The notes beneath the pieces are model-generated. The model did not search any database and was not told the origin of the DNA. It worked only from the letters and a program-made list of their open reading frames with translations. This document shows positions 9,255 to 18,485 of a stretch of 64,000 bases of DNA, in pieces. The DNA lies in contig NZ_AKVN02000001.1 of NCBI RefSeq assembly GCF_000271485.2, forward strand, positions 2,257,501 to 2,321,500, in the 5' to 3' direction. Numbering within the stretch: the stretch's first letter is position 1; each line of letters begins with the position of its first letter. The stretch is from Pelosinus fermentans DSM 17108. GTDB lineage: Bacteria > Bacillota > Negativicutes > DSM-13327. Both the position numbers and the translations under genes were made by a program.

Positions 9255-9485
9255 ATGCTTCGACATATTTTAGAATCATATCATTGTTATTTCGACAATT
9301 GTACTATTTATCTTATATTTGAAGATTGAAAAGAATGCCTCACAGCACTCTGTAATGAATTATTAGGCAGATATCGAGGGATTTGTCGAATTTGCTAAAT
9401 TACAAAGTGTTGAGGAGGTTCTTTTTACTCATGTAGCGAAAGAAAAATTAAAAACAGTCTATCATAATGCATATATGGTGCATAG
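9255..9485 (+). pseudogene. xerC: Decayed xerC remnant (internal deletion, frameshift, stop)
   Basis: Between trmFO and hslV, where related genomes carry xerC, one frame reads YLKIEKNASQHSVMNY, then TAG (9364-9366), then ADIEGFVEFAKLQSVEEVL. This matches the N-terminal core-binding start of XerC tyrosine recombinases. A preceding frame gives MLRHILESY from ATG 9255, so a frameshift lies near 9310. The frame then runs directly into FTHVAKEKLKTVYHNAY (about 9423-9473), which matches the extreme C terminus of XerC. About 230 residues in between are missing, including the catalytic R..K..HxxR..H/W..Y set. This is therefore a deletion-fused, non-functional relic. A TTGACA at 9220 may be its old promoter element. 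It fills most of an otherwise gene-free 324-bp gap. Confidence 0.8.
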
Positions 9486-9497
9486 GAGGCGGTATTT

Positions 9498-10028
9498 ATG
9501 TTTCACGCGACAACCATTGTTGCTGTAAAAAAGCAAGGGAAAACGGCAATTGCTGGTGATGGTCAAGTTACTTTTGGTGGTAATACGATAATGAAACATA
9601 ACGCTAAAAAGGTTCGACGTTTATATCATGGTCAAGTGTTAGCTGGCTTTGCCGGATCTGTGGCTGATGCATTTACCTTATTTGGAAAATTTGAAGTAAA
9701 GTTGGAAGAGTTCAATGGTAATTTAATGCGAGCTGCTGTTGAATTAGCCAAAGAGTGGCGTGTAGACAGAGTATTGCGTCGCTTGGAAGCTTTACTTATT
9801 GTTACAGATGCAGATCATATGTTAATCATATCGGGAAATGGTGAAGTTATTGAACCAGATGACAATGTTATGTCCATAGGTTCAGGTGGTCCTTATGCCT
9901 TAGCAGCAGCTCGGGCTTTAGTAAAACACTCTAATTTATCTGCTTCTGAAATTGCTCGAGAAGCGCTTCAAACTGCAGCAAGTATTTGTGTGTATACAAA
10001 TGGTAATATTACAGTTGAAGAGTTATAA
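9498..10028 (+). CDS. hslV: HslV (ClpQ) protease subunit
   Basis: Peptidase subunit of the HslUV ATP-dependent protease. The 176-residue protein begins [10 protein letters not shown]. By family knowledge the first Thr after FHA is the N-terminal nucleophile exposed by processing. GDGQVTFG and the [14 protein letters not shown] segment are conserved in the proteasome-like fold. AGGAGG lies 7-8 bases before the ATG, within the end of the xerC relic, so loss of xerC left this ribosome site intact. hslU follows 14 bp downstream. Confidence 0.96.
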   Translation: MFHATTIVAVKKQGKTAIAGDGQVTFGGNTIMKHNAKKVRRLYHGQVLAGFAGSVADAFTLFGKFEVKLEEFNGNLMRAAVELAKEWRVDRVLRRLEALLIVTDADHMLIISGNGEVIEPDDNVMSIGSGGPYALAAARALVKHSNLSASEIAREALQTAASICVYTNGNITVEEL

Positions 10029-10042
10029 AAAGGGGTGACAGT

Positions 10043-11443
10043 ATGATTGAGATGACACCTAAACAGATTGTTATAGAATTGGATAAATATATTGTGGGAC
10101 AGCAGCAAGCAAAAAAATCAGTGGCGGTTGCACTTCGTAATCGTTGGCGCAGTAAACAATTAGCAGCAACCTTACAAGATGAAATTGTTCCTAAAAATAT
10201 TTTGATGATCGGACCGACTGGTGTAGGCAAAACCGAAATTGCAAGGCGTCTGGCTAAGTTAGTCAATGCACCTTTTGTAAAGGTGGAAGCCACGAAATTT
10301 ACTGAAGTCGGCTATGTAGGCCGTGATGTTGAATCAATGGTCCGCGACTTGGTAGAAACAGCTATTCGTATGGTTAAGCATGCGAAAATGCTAGAAGTAA
10401 CAGAAAAAGCACATCAGTTTGCAGAAGAACGTATATTGGAGTTTTTTGTTCCATCGGCTAAAAAAGAAACACCGCGTAATCCTTTTGAAATATTATTTGG
10501 TGGCACAACTTCGAACAACGATGCAGCAGCAAATAAAGTAATCGACGAGAAAATTGAGGCTCCGATTTTAAATCGGGAATATTGGAAAAAACGTTTAGAT
10601 AATGGTGAATTAGAAAATGAGTTTATAGAGATAATAGTAGAAGATTCTGTAAATCCTATGATGGGTGCATTCTCTGGTGCTGGCATTGAGGAAATGGGTA
10701 TTAATATACAAGATATGCTTGGAAGTTTTTTGCCCAAAAAACAAAAAAAGCGAAATGTAACAATCGCTAATGCTCGTAAAATTTTTATTCAAGAAGAAGC
10801 GCAAAAGCTTATTGACATGGACGAAGTGACTAGCATCGCGTTAGATTTAGCAGAAAACTCCGGGATTATTTTCTTAGATGAAATTGATAAAATCGTAGGT
10901 CGTGGAAAATCGTCTGGTCCCGATGTATCACGGGAAGGTGTACAACGCGATATTTTGCCTATTGTAGAAGGATCTACTGTAGTTACCAAGCATGGTCCTA
11001 TAAAAACGGATCACATATTATTTATGGCTGCAGGAGCTTTTCATATGGCAAAGCCTTCCGAATTGATTCCTGAATTACAGGGACGCTTTCCTATTCGAGT
11101 AGAGCTAACGAATTTATCTAAAGCTGATTTAAAACAAATTTTAACAGAACCAGCAAATGCCTTAATTAAGCAGTATATGAGCTTGTTAGAAACAGAAAAT
11201 GTAAAAATTCAATTTACTGATGATGCTATTGAGGAGTTAGCGGAAATTGCTTTTGAAGTAAATGCTCAAACTGAAAATATTGGTGCTAGACGTTTGCATA
11301 CTATTATGGAAAAATTATTAGAAGATTTAGCGTTTGAAGCACCTGATATAAATGAAAAATTGGTCTTAATCAATAAAGATTATGTCAAGACAAAATTAGC
11401 GCATATTGTAGTGAATCCAGATTTAAGTCATTTTATATTATAA
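10043..11443 (+). CDS. hslU: HslU (ClpY) AAA+ unfoldase
   Basis: ATPase partner of HslV; unfolds substrates and feeds them into the HslV chamber. In its 466 residues, Walker A is [14 protein letters not shown] at about residues 57-70, the pore loop is [14 protein letters not shown], Walker B is [10 protein letters not shown] near 279, and sensor residues lie in GRFPIRVEL and [14 protein letters not shown]. The variable intermediate (I) domain spans about 110-240. It ends DLSHFIL, the C-terminal tail that docks on HslV. GGGGTG precedes the ATG. Confidence 0.96.
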   Translation: MIEMTPKQIVIELDKYIVGQQQAKKSVAVALRNRWRSKQLAATLQDEIVPKNILMIGPTGVGKTEIARRLAKLVNAPFVKVEATKFTEVGYVGRDVESMVRDLVETAIRMVKHAKMLEVTEKAHQFAEERILEFFVPSAKKETPRNPFEILFGGTTSNNDAAANKVIDEKIEAPILNREYWKKRLDNGELENEFIEIIVEDSVNPMMGAFSGAGIEEMGINIQDMLGSFLPKKQKKRNVTIANARKIFIQEEAQKLIDMDEVTSIALDLAENSGIIFLDEIDKIVGRGKSSGPDVSREGVQRDILPIVEGSTVVTKHGPIKTDHILFMAAGAFHMAKPSELIPELQGRFPIRVELTNLSKADLKQILTEPANALIKQYMSLLETENVKIQFTDDAIEELAEIAFEVNAQTENIGARRLHTIMEKLLEDLAFEAPDINEKLVLINKDYVKTKLAHIVVNPDLSHFIL

Positions 11444-11445
11444 AC

Positions 11446-11461
11446 TAGGTTATATAACCTA
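11446..11461. repeat. 16-bp perfect palindrome between hslU and codY
   Basis: TAGGTTATATAACCTA reads the same on both strands and sits 22 bp before the codY ATG, just upstream of its AGGAGG. It could be an operator or a small hairpin; no T-run follows, so it is not a terminator. Confidence 0.5.
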
Positions 11462-11483
11462 ATGAAGGGTAGGAGGCAGTATT

Positions 11484-12260
11484 ATGACAACGATGTTAGA
11501 ACGTACTCGTAAAATTAATAAATTATTGCAAAAATCCGAGAAAGTGGAATATGATGAAATTTCTCGCGTGCTTAGTACAGTGATGGAAGCAAATGTGTAT
11601 ATTGTTGCTAAAGATGGTAAAATATTTGGATATGCTTTGTTAGGTGATTTTGAATGTGATTTAATGCGTGATAAAGTGCTATTACAAGGATGTTTTCCTG
11701 AACGGTATGTAGAATGGCTACTGCGGGTTAATGAAACATCTCCAAATCTAAGCCTTGAGGGAGGTCTTTGTTCCTTTAGTGAAGAGACGGGGTGTATATT
11801 CACAGACAAATTTACCACTATAGTCCCTATTCACGGTGTAGGGGAACGAATTGGCACATTAATTGTTGCTAAATTTCATACTGAGTTTCAAGATGAAGAT
11901 CTTGTTTTGGCTGAATATGGAGCAACTGTTGTTGGTATGGAGATTTTAAGAGATCGTAGTGGAAAAATTGAAGATGAAGCTCGTAAGAAAGCCACGGTGC
12001 AAGTAGCTCTTGGTACCCTTTCTTATTCTGAACTTGAAGCTGTTATTCACATTTTGAATGAGTTAGAGGGTAATGAAGGCTTATTAGTTGCAAGTAAAAT
12101 TGCTGATCGTGTTGGTATTACTCGTTCCGTAATTGTTAACGCCTTACGTAAATTTGAAAGCGCAGGGGTTATTGAATCAAAATCATTAGGAATGAAGGGT
12201 ACTTATATAAAAGTATTAAATGAGCGCTTATTTGAAGAACTGAAAAAACTTAAAAAGTAA
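11484..12260 (+). CDS. codY: GTP-sensing global regulator CodY
   Basis: Represses stationary-phase, amino-acid and often motility genes when GTP and branched-chain amino acids are high. The 258-residue protein has an N-terminal GAF domain (from MTTMLERTRKINKLLQ to about 150) and a C-terminal winged helix with ASKIADRVGITRSVIVNALR at about residues 204-223. This is the standard length. AGGAGG precedes the ATG. It is the last gene before a strong terminator and lies directly upstream of the flagellar operon, as in Bacillus. Confidence 0.96.
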   Translation: MTTMLERTRKINKLLQKSEKVEYDEISRVLSTVMEANVYIVAKDGKIFGYALLGDFECDLMRDKVLLQGCFPERYVEWLLRVNETSPNLSLEGGLCSFSEETGCIFTDKFTTIVPIHGVGERIGTLIVAKFHTEFQDEDLVLAEYGATVVGMEILRDRSGKIEDEARKKATVQVALGTLSYSELEAVIHILNELEGNEGLLVASKIADRVGITRSVIVNALRKFESAGVIESKSLGMKGTYIKVLNERLFEELKKLKK

Positions 12261-12272
12261 TATAAAAATAAA

Positions 12273-12320
12273 AGAACTGCTGCTATTGAGAGATGTTCAA
12301 TAGCAGCAGTTCTTTTTTAT
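12273..12320 (+). terminator. Intrinsic terminator after codY
   Basis: AGAACTGCTGCTATTGA pairs with TCAATAGCAGCAGTTCT (17 bp) around an 11-base loop and is followed by TTTTTT. It separates the topA-codY transcript from the flagellar operon. Confidence 0.9.
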
Positions 12321-12484
12321 CTCATGTTGTTATTTAAGAAATAAAATGATTGTTGTAAAAATTTGTAGATAGAGGGATTTCTATATCTTTTGGTAGATGT
12401 GCAAAAGAGAAAAGTATTATATCATTAACAAGGATTGATTTTTGATTATGAAGGATTTTCTGTCACTTTATAGAATTATAAGTG

Positions 12485-12493
12485 TGTTATAAT
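12485..12493 (+). promoter_or_regulatory. Candidate promoter of the fla/che operon
   Basis: TGTTATAAT is an extended -10 (TATAAT at 12488-12493) in the 369-bp gap between codY and flgB. The -35 region (ACTTTA, about 12465-12470) is poor. The rest of the gap (12321-12617) is AT-rich with no gene that I can see. No clear sigma-28 promoter was recognised. Confidence 0.4.
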
Positions 12494-12500
12494 TGTGTAA

Positions 12501-12515
12501 AATTTGTTGGAAATA
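12501..12515. promoter_or_regulatory. Candidate CodY box
   Basis: AATTTGTTGGAAATA matches the CodY consensus AATTTTCWGAAAATT at 11 of 15 positions. It begins 8 bp after the candidate -10, where binding would block transcription. Four mismatches make this tentative, because AT-rich sequence yields such matches by chance. Confidence 0.3.
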
Positions 12516-12629
12516 GTATTTTAACAAAGGTATTTGAAGGGTTTTATAGAATAATAATGCTTAGTTCTACATTTTGTGTAATAAAATGTAATTATGTTAC
12601 ATGTAATATATAATACTGGAGGATTGTGT

Positions 12630-13040
12630 GTGTTAAATTCAATTCTAGCGTCGCCGCGAGTGTCTGTGTTAGAGCAAGCTTTATCAGCATCGTCTTTAAG
12701 GCAGAAGGTAATTAGTAATAATATCTCCAATGTTAACACGCCGGGTTTTAAGAAGAGTGAAGTGGTTTTTGAAGATTTTCTGCAAAATGCCATAGACGGC
12801 GGTAAATTACAGATGACAAAAACAAATAGTCAGCATTTGCCATTGCAAGGAAAAGGGATTCCAACTCCTGCAGTAAAGGTAATTGATAAAACTTCTTTTA
12901 GAAGTGATGGTAGCAATGTAGATATTGATATTGAAATGGCGAATCTGTCGAAAAATAATATCTATTACAATGCAGTGGTACAACAATTAAGTGGTTATTT
13001 CACAGGGATTAAGTCCGCGATAAAAGAAGGGAGAGGATAA
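12630..13040 (+). CDS. flgB: Flagellar basal-body rod protein FlgB
   Basis: Proximal rod subunit exported through the flagellar secretion gate. The family signature KVISNNISNVNTPGFKKSEV occurs near residue 25. I chose GTG 12630 (136 residues) because GGAGGA (12618-12623) is 7 bases upstream; the ATG at 12594 lacks a ribosome site and would add 12 residues unlike FlgB. It is the first gene of the fla/che operon and is followed 2 bp later by flgC. Confidence 0.94.
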   Translation: MLNSILASPRVSVLEQALSASSLRQKVISNNISNVNTPGFKKSEVVFEDFLQNAIDGGKLQMTKTNSQHLPLQGKGIPTPAVKVIDKTSFRSDGSNVDIDIEMANLSKNNIYYNAVVQQLSGYFTGIKSAIKEGRG

Positions 13041-13042
13041 GT

Positions 13043-13483
13043 ATGGGAATGTTTGGTGCTATTGATGCAGCAGCGTCAGGTTTAACAGCAGAACGACTTA
13101 GAATGGATGTAATCTCTAATAACATTGCTAATGTTAATACCACTCGTACTAGTCAAGGAGGAGCTTATCGACGTCAAATGGTTGTGTTTTCTCCGCGAGA
13201 AAATCAAGCAACGTTTTCCCAGGTTTTATCTGAAAAGTTAGGTGCTGATGTTGGAAATGGAGTTAGGGTGGTTGGAATTACCGAAGATACTTCTGCAGCT
13301 CGCTTAATTTATGATCCCGCACATCCCGATGCAAATCAAGATGGATATGTGGAAATGCCGAATGTTAACGTTGTATCTGAAATGGTAGATATGATTACAG
13401 CTACTAGAGCTTATGAAGCAAATGTCACTACGATTAACACCGCGAAAAGTATGGCTCTTAAAGCATTAGAAATTGGAAAATAA
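13043..13483 (+). CDS. flgC: Flagellar basal-body rod protein FlgC
   Basis: Second proximal rod subunit. At 146 residues, the N-terminal rod motif MDVISNNIANVNTT and the C-terminal amphipathic helix EMVDMITATRAYEANVTTIN are the paired D0-forming helices of axial proteins. Also typical is NPNVNVVSEMVDM-like PNVNVVSEMVDM just before it. The ATG has a GGAGAGG-type site at the flgB end. Confidence 0.95.
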   Translation: MGMFGAIDAAASGLTAERLRMDVISNNIANVNTTRTSQGGAYRRQMVVFSPRENQATFSQVLSEKLGADVGNGVRVVGITEDTSAARLIYDPAHPDANQDGYVEMPNVNVVSEMVDMITATRAYEANVTTINTAKSMALKALEIGK

Positions 13484-13498
13484 TGGAGGTTGACATTT

Positions 13499-13798
13499 GT
13501 GCGTATAGAGGCACTTAAATTAACGCCAGTAAATTCGAGTATGGTTGAAAAAGTTACACCTCAAATAGAAGAGGGTAAGAAAAACTTTGGAGAATTCTTA
13601 ACAGAGGCGCTTGGGGAAGTTAATAGTTTGCAGCAAAATGCGGCAAAGGCTTCGTTTGATCTGGCAGCAGGGAATTTGCAAGATATTTCTCAAGTGACGA
13701 TAGCGGCAGAAAAAGCAACAATCGCAATGCAGCTAACGATGCAGGTCCGTAATAAAGTGGTTGACGCATATCAAGAAATTATGCGTATGCAGGTATAA
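13499..13798 (+). CDS. fliE: Flagellar hook-basal body protein FliE
   Basis: Adapter between the MS ring and the rod. 99 residues from GTG 13499, with GGAGG (13485-13489) 9 bases upstream; the TTG at 13490 is too close to that site. The C-terminal segment EKATIAMQLTMQVRNKVVDAYQEIMRMQV is the conserved FliE helix. The position flgB-flgC-fliE-fliF is canonical. Confidence 0.94.
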   Translation: MRIEALKLTPVNSSMVEKVTPQIEEGKKNFGEFLTEALGEVNSLQQNAAKASFDLAAGNLQDISQVTIAAEKATIAMQLTMQVRNKVVDAYQEIMRMQV

Positions 13799-13837
13799 TT
13801 ATGACAATATTTTTGTTGATTTGAAAGGGTGGAGACA

Positions 13838-15376
13838 ATGGCAGATTGGAAAGAGCAGTCTCTGCGCTTGTGGCAAAACCTGGGTAAAAAAGAAAGATAT
13901 ATGATTCTTGGCTCGGCTATACTTATATTTGCAATTATTTTAGCGTGGAGTTTTTGGTGGGGTGGTCGCCCGGATCTTGTACCTTTATTTACTGAGATGG
14001 AAGCTAAAGATGCTGGTGAGGTAAGCGCAAAATTAAAGGAAATGAAAATTACCCATGAAATTGGTGGTAATGGAAATGCAATTATGGTTCCTGCAAAAGA
14101 TGTTTATCGCATACGGCTGGATTTAGCTAGTCAAGGTTTGCCACGAGGCAATAAGGGCTTTGAAATATTTGAACAAAGTAAGTTTGGTGCTACTGAATTT
14201 CAAAATAAAGTGAATTTGGTGCAGGCATTGCAAGGCGAATTAGCTCGTACAATTGAACAATTATCAGAGGTGGAAAAAGCTAGGGTACATATCGTTCTTT
14301 CGGAAGATAGTTTGTATAAGAAGAATGAAAAACCTGCAACAGCTTCTATTATGCTCAAACTGCGTACGGGGGCTCAATTATCAAAGGAACAAATAAAAGG
14401 TATTGTTAATTTAGTAGCTCATAGTATACAAGGGTTAAAACCTGAGAATATAACTGTGGTGGATCAGCTGGCTCGTGTACTTAACGAAGAGAATGACGCT
14501 AATGGAGTCTCTGGAGCAAATGTAACATTAACGCAAATTGAAATGACTAAAAAAGTACAAGACGGTTTGCAGAAAGATGTGCAGTCTCTGCTGGAACAGG
14601 TTTTAGGAGCTAATAAAGCTGCGGCAAGGGTAAATGTTGAGTTGAATTTCGATCAACGTGTTCTAGATCGACAAACTTTTGAACCAGTAGTAGATGACAA
14701 AGGAATTATACGCAGTTCTCAAGAAATGAATGAAAATTTTACAGGCAGTGCACCAAATACTCCAGGCGGAGTGCCGGGAACGACTACAAATGTACCTGGC
14801 TATGTGACGGCTAACACGAATCAGTCCAATTATGAGAAAAAAGAAGTAATCCGCAATTATGAAATTAATGAAACAAAAGAAAAAGTGGTAGCAACTCCAG
14901 GGTCTATAAAGCGACTTACTGTAGCAGTCTTAGTTGATGCTAGTGTGAATCGGGCACAGCAAGATAGCATTCTAAGGACTGTGAGTTCTGCAATTGGCAT
15001 TAATAATGCAAGAGGCGATACTGTTTCCGTTGAGAGTATAACCTTTAATACAGAGGCAGCAGATAGGCAGCGCAGAGAAGAAATGGAAGCTGAAAGTCAA
15101 CAAAGGCAAGCTTTATGGTTGAAGATTGCATTGGCCGCAGCGACGGTTCTAGGAATTCTATACATTCTTCGTATGCGTAGTCTTCGCAAAAGGCAAGAAG
15201 AAGAAAGAATGGAAGAAGAAATTGCTGCTGCAACTGAATCAATGTCAATAGAAACGCCTGAAATGACAGCTCAGGAAATACAATTATCTGAACAGCGTAA
15301 AGAACTTGAAAGGCTGGCCAAAGCTAAACCTGAAGAGGTAGCGCAGTTAATTAAAGTTTGGTTGTCCGAAGAGTAG
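13838..15376 (+). CDS. fliF: Flagellar MS-ring protein FliF
   Basis: Forms the membrane-embedded MS ring that houses the export gate and anchors FliG. 512 residues from ATG 13838 (GGGTGGAG upstream; the GTG at 13829 lies within that site). The first membrane span is YMILGSAILIFAIILAWSFW (about 22-41), then the ring-building YscJ-like domain (GLPRGNKGFEIFEQSKFGATEFQ). The second span is IALAAATVLGILYIL near 430, followed by a charged cytoplasmic tail that binds FliG. Confidence 0.96.
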   Translation: MADWKEQSLRLWQNLGKKERYMILGSAILIFAIILAWSFWWGGRPDLVPLFTEMEAKDAGEVSAKLKEMKITHEIGGNGNAIMVPAKDVYRIRLDLASQGLPRGNKGFEIFEQSKFGATEFQNKVNLVQALQGELARTIEQLSEVEKARVHIVLSEDSLYKKNEKPATASIMLKLRTGAQLSKEQIKGIVNLVAHSIQGLKPENITVVDQLARVLNEENDANGVSGANVTLTQIEMTKKVQDGLQKDVQSLLEQVLGANKAAARVNVELNFDQRVLDRQTFEPVVDDKGIIRSSQEMNENFTGSAPNTPGGVPGTTTNVPGYVTANTNQSNYEKKEVIRNYEINETKEKVVATPGSIKRLTVAVLVDASVNRAQQDSILRTVSSAIGINNARGDTVSVESITFNTEAADRQRREEMEAESQQRQALWLKIALAAATVLGILYILRMRSLRKRQEEERMEEEIAAATESMSIETPEMTAQEIQLSEQRKELERLAKAKPEEVAQLIKVWLSEE

Positions 15377-15389
15377 AGCGGGGGTAAGT

Positions 15390-16400
15390 ATGTACCAATC
15401 AAATGAATTAAGTAATAAGCAAAAAGCGGCTATCTTATTGATAGCCCTTGGTCCCGAGGTTTCTTCTCAGGTTTTTAAGCATCTTAAAGAGGATGAAATG
15501 GAGAAGCTTACTCTAGAAATTGCTAATCAGCGAAAAGTAACACAGGAACAGAAAGAAAAAGTGTTAGCTGAATTTCATCAAATGTTAGTGGCAAATAATT
15601 ATATTTCTTCTGGTGGCTTGGATTACGCTCGTGAAATCTTGGAAAAGGCGCTTGGTGCAGAAAAAGCGGTATCTATTATTAATAGATTAACTTCAAGTTT
15701 GCAAATTAGACCTTTTGATTTTGCACGAAAAACAGATCCGGGACAATTGCTGAATTTTATTCAAAATGAGCATCCGCAAACGATTGCTTTAATCATGTCA
15801 TACTTACAAGCGGAACAATCAGGAGCGATTTTGTCATCTTTACCGCCGGATCGGCAGGTTGATGTGGCAAAACGGATCGCAACGATGGATCGTACATCTC
15901 CTGATGTACTAAAAGATGTTGAACGCATTTTAGAACGTAAATTATCAGCTATGGTTACTCAAGATTTTACGTCTGCTGGTGGTGTTGATTCCATTGTAGA
16001 AATACTCAATCGAGTTGACCGATCAACAGAAAGAACAATTATGGAAAACTTAGAAGTACAAAATCCTGAGCTTGCCGAAGAAATTAAACGCCGCATGTTT
16101 GTCTTTGAAGATATTGTATTGTTGGATGACAGATCCTTGCAATTGGTACTGCGTGAGATTGAGAGTAAAGATTTGGCATTAGCGCTTAAAGCATCCTCAA
16201 ATGAAGTGGCTGATAAAATTTACAAAAATATGTCAAAACGTGCTGCTGACATGTTGCGTGAAGAAATCGAATATATGGGACCTGTAAGAATAAGAGATGT
16301 TGAAGAAGCTCAACAAAAAATTGTTAATGTTATCCGTCGTCTGGAAGAATCCGGAGAAATTGTTGTGGCACGTGGTAAAGGGGACGAGATCATTGGCTAA
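15390..16400 (+). CDS. fliG: Flagellar motor switch protein FliG
   Basis: C-ring rotor subunit that interacts with the stator and, with FliM and FliY, sets rotation direction. 336 residues with N-terminal (LSNKQKAAILLIALGPEVSSQV), middle (NEHPQTIALIMSYL, with the EHPQ motif at about residue 126) and C-terminal domains (FVFEDIVLLDDRSLQLVLREIE, the torque helix with charged residues). The stop overlaps the fliH TTG start region by 8 bp. Confidence 0.97.
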   Translation: MYQSNELSNKQKAAILLIALGPEVSSQVFKHLKEDEMEKLTLEIANQRKVTQEQKEKVLAEFHQMLVANNYISSGGLDYAREILEKALGAEKAVSIINRLTSSLQIRPFDFARKTDPGQLLNFIQNEHPQTIALIMSYLQAEQSGAILSSLPPDRQVDVAKRIATMDRTSPDVLKDVERILERKLSAMVTQDFTSAGGVDSIVEILNRVDRSTERTIMENLEVQNPELAEEIKRRMFVFEDIVLLDDRSLQLVLREIESKDLALALKASSNEVADKIYKNMSKRAADMLREEIEYMGPVRIRDVEEAQQKIVNVIRRLEESGEIVVARGKGDEIIG

Positions 16401-17148
16401 TATTATACGATTTGCTTGTATGCAAGTGGAACCTTTGATTATAAATAATAATATGGTTATAGTTGAAGAAGTTGAAGCAACTAAAGAATTAAACGAGGTT
16501 TCAGTAGATACTTCCGTGGCAGATGAAATAATAGCTTCCGCGAAAGAAGAAGCGGCTGTTATTATTAATAGAGCTAAGAAAGATGCAACTCAATGCATAG
16601 ATGAAGCAAACCGGCAAGTGGAGCAATTAAAACAACAAGCTCATGATGATGGCTATCAGAAAGGCTACCAGCAAGGAATTGAACAGGGAAGACAGTCAGG
16701 ATTAGAAAAAATGCAATTGCGGATTGATAATGCTGTTGAAAAAACGCAGCATATGCTAACTCTTGGGGAAAAAGAAGCTAAAGAAATGATTTTGGCTGCA
16801 GAAAGACAGATAGTCGAAATTGCACTGGCTGTTGCTGGTAAAGTGTTGGCTTGCCAAATTGAAGAGAATCCTATGACTGTACTTCCTATTGTCAAAAATG
16901 CGTTGGAGAAAGTCAAGGATCAGGAGCAAATTGTTATTAGAGTAAGTAGTAATGATTTTGATATCGTATTGCAAGCGAAACAAGAATTCCAAAAAATGGT
17001 GGGATGTGAGCAGGCGCTGACAATTGTAGCTGATCGTACGATTACAGCAGGCAGTTGTGTAATTGATACATCCTATGGTCTGGTTGATGCTAAAATTGAT
17101 ACTCAGTTTGATGCACTTCGCAAAGCATTGCAAGGAGTGTTGCCATGA
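16393..17148 (+). CDS. fliH: Flagellar assembly protein FliH
   Basis: Regulates the FliI export ATPase and links it to the C ring. About 251 residues from TTG 16393 (AAGGGGAC just upstream); ATG 16420 is an alternative. The central region has the YQKGYQQGIEQGRQSG glycine-repeat helix (GxxxG) typical of FliH at about residues 88-103, and the C-terminal half resembles V-ATPase E subunits. The long open frame further upstream is only the shadow of fliG. The stop overlaps the fliI ATG. Confidence 0.9.
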   Translation: MANIIRFACMQVEPLIINNNMVIVEEVEATKELNEVSVDTSVADEIIASAKEEAAVIINRAKKDATQCIDEANRQVEQLKQQAHDDGYQKGYQQGIEQGRQSGLEKMQLRIDNAVEKTQHMLTLGEKEAKEMILAAERQIVEIALAVAGKVLACQIEENPMTVLPIVKNALEKVKDQEQIVIRVSSNDFDIVLQAKQEFQKMVGCEQALTIVADRTITAGSCVIDTSYGLVDAKIDTQFDALRKALQGVLP

Positions 17149-18458
17149 AGTCCTTTAATAATGAGAAATACCTAGATGTCATACATAGCGCTGAGACAAT
17201 GAAAATAGCTGGTAAAGTAACACAAATTGTCGGTTTAGTGATTGAATCCCAAGGTCCTAGTGTTAACTTGGGCGATTTATGCTATATAACTCCTCGAAAT
17301 GCGGGAGGCGCAATTCCTGCTGAAGTCGTTGGATTTCGTCATAATAGGGTTTTATTGATGCCGATTGGTGAAATGCAAGGAATAGGACCGGGATGTGAAG
17401 TGTTTTCGGCTCATCAATCTTTAAAAGTTAATGTAGGCAATCATTTATTAGGACGTATCCTGGATGGCTTAGGTAATCCTATGGATGATAAAGGACCTTT
17501 AGCGATAAAAGAAGAGTATCCATTGCATAGTGCTCCGCCTCATCCTTTATCTCGCAGGCGTATTGAAAAAAAGTTATCAGTAGGAGTGCGGGCGATTGAT
17601 GGTTTAATAACCTTAGGACGAGGGCAGCGAATTGGCATTATGGCAGGCAGTGGCGTTGGGAAGAGTACGCTGTTAGGTATGATTGCTCGCAATACGGAGG
17701 CAGATATTAATGTTATTGCTTTAGTTGGTGAGCGGGGAAGAGAAGTTAGAGAATTCATTGAACGAGATTTAGGAGAGGAAGGACTAAAGCGTTCAGTCGT
17801 TGTTGTTGCTACATCTGATCAACCTGCTTTGGTGCGTATCAAAGGTGCGATGACTGCTACAGCTATAGCAGAATATTTTCGTGATCAAGGTTTAGATGTT
17901 GTTTTAATGATGGATTCGGTTACCCGTTTTGCCATGGCACAACGAGAAGTTGGATTAACCGTTGGTGAACCTCCTGCTACTCGTGGTTACACTCCATCGG
18001 TTTTTGCGATGTTGCCCAAACTGCTGGAACGCTCTGGGACAGGTGAGAAGGGTTCAATTACTGGTATTTACACGGTTCTGGTAGACGGTGATGATATGAA
18101 TGAACCCATAGCGGATGCTGTACGCAGTATTTTAGATGGACATATTGTATTAGACCGTGGTATTGCTGCACAAAATCATTATCCAGCCATTGATGTTCTG
18201 GGAAGTGTAAGCCGGGTAATGTTAGACATTGTAGAAAATGAACACTATAAGGCAGCGCAAAAAATGCGTTCCATTATGGCTACCTATCGGGAAGCTGAAG
18301 ATTTAATTAATATTGGTGCATACGCAACAGGCAGTAATAGTAATATTGACAATGCGATTGTTGCTATTGATTCTGTTAAAACTTTTTTGCAACAGGATGT
18401 TTACGAAAAAATGTCTGCAGATGAAACAATTGAAAAATTGCTATCGTTAACATCTTAA
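17145..18458 (+). CDS. fliI: Flagellum-specific ATPase FliI
   Basis: Hexameric F1-beta-like ATPase that energises substrate delivery to the export gate. In 437 residues, Walker A is AGSGVGKSTLLG at about residues 166-177, followed by ALVGERGREVREFIE and Walker B VVLMMDSVTRFAMAQREVG. The sequence is complete. ATG overlaps the fliH stop (ATGA), so the pair is translationally coupled. Confidence 0.97.
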   Translation: MKSFNNEKYLDVIHSAETMKIAGKVTQIVGLVIESQGPSVNLGDLCYITPRNAGGAIPAEVVGFRHNRVLLMPIGEMQGIGPGCEVFSAHQSLKVNVGNHLLGRILDGLGNPMDDKGPLAIKEEYPLHSAPPHPLSRRRIEKKLSVGVRAIDGLITLGRGQRIGIMAGSGVGKSTLLGMIARNTEADINVIALVGERGREVREFIERDLGEEGLKRSVVVVATSDQPALVRIKGAMTATAIAEYFRDQGLDVVLMMDSVTRFAMAQREVGLTVGEPPATRGYTPSVFAMLPKLLERSGTGEKGSITGIYTVLVDGDDMNEPIADAVRSILDGHIVLDRGIAAQNHYPAIDVLGSVSRVMLDIVENEHYKAAQKMRSIMATYREAEDLINIGAYATGSNSNIDNAIVAIDSVKTFLQQDVYEKMSADETIEKLLSLTS

Positions 18459-18485
18459 GTGTAAGACTTTGAGGTGTGAAATAAG

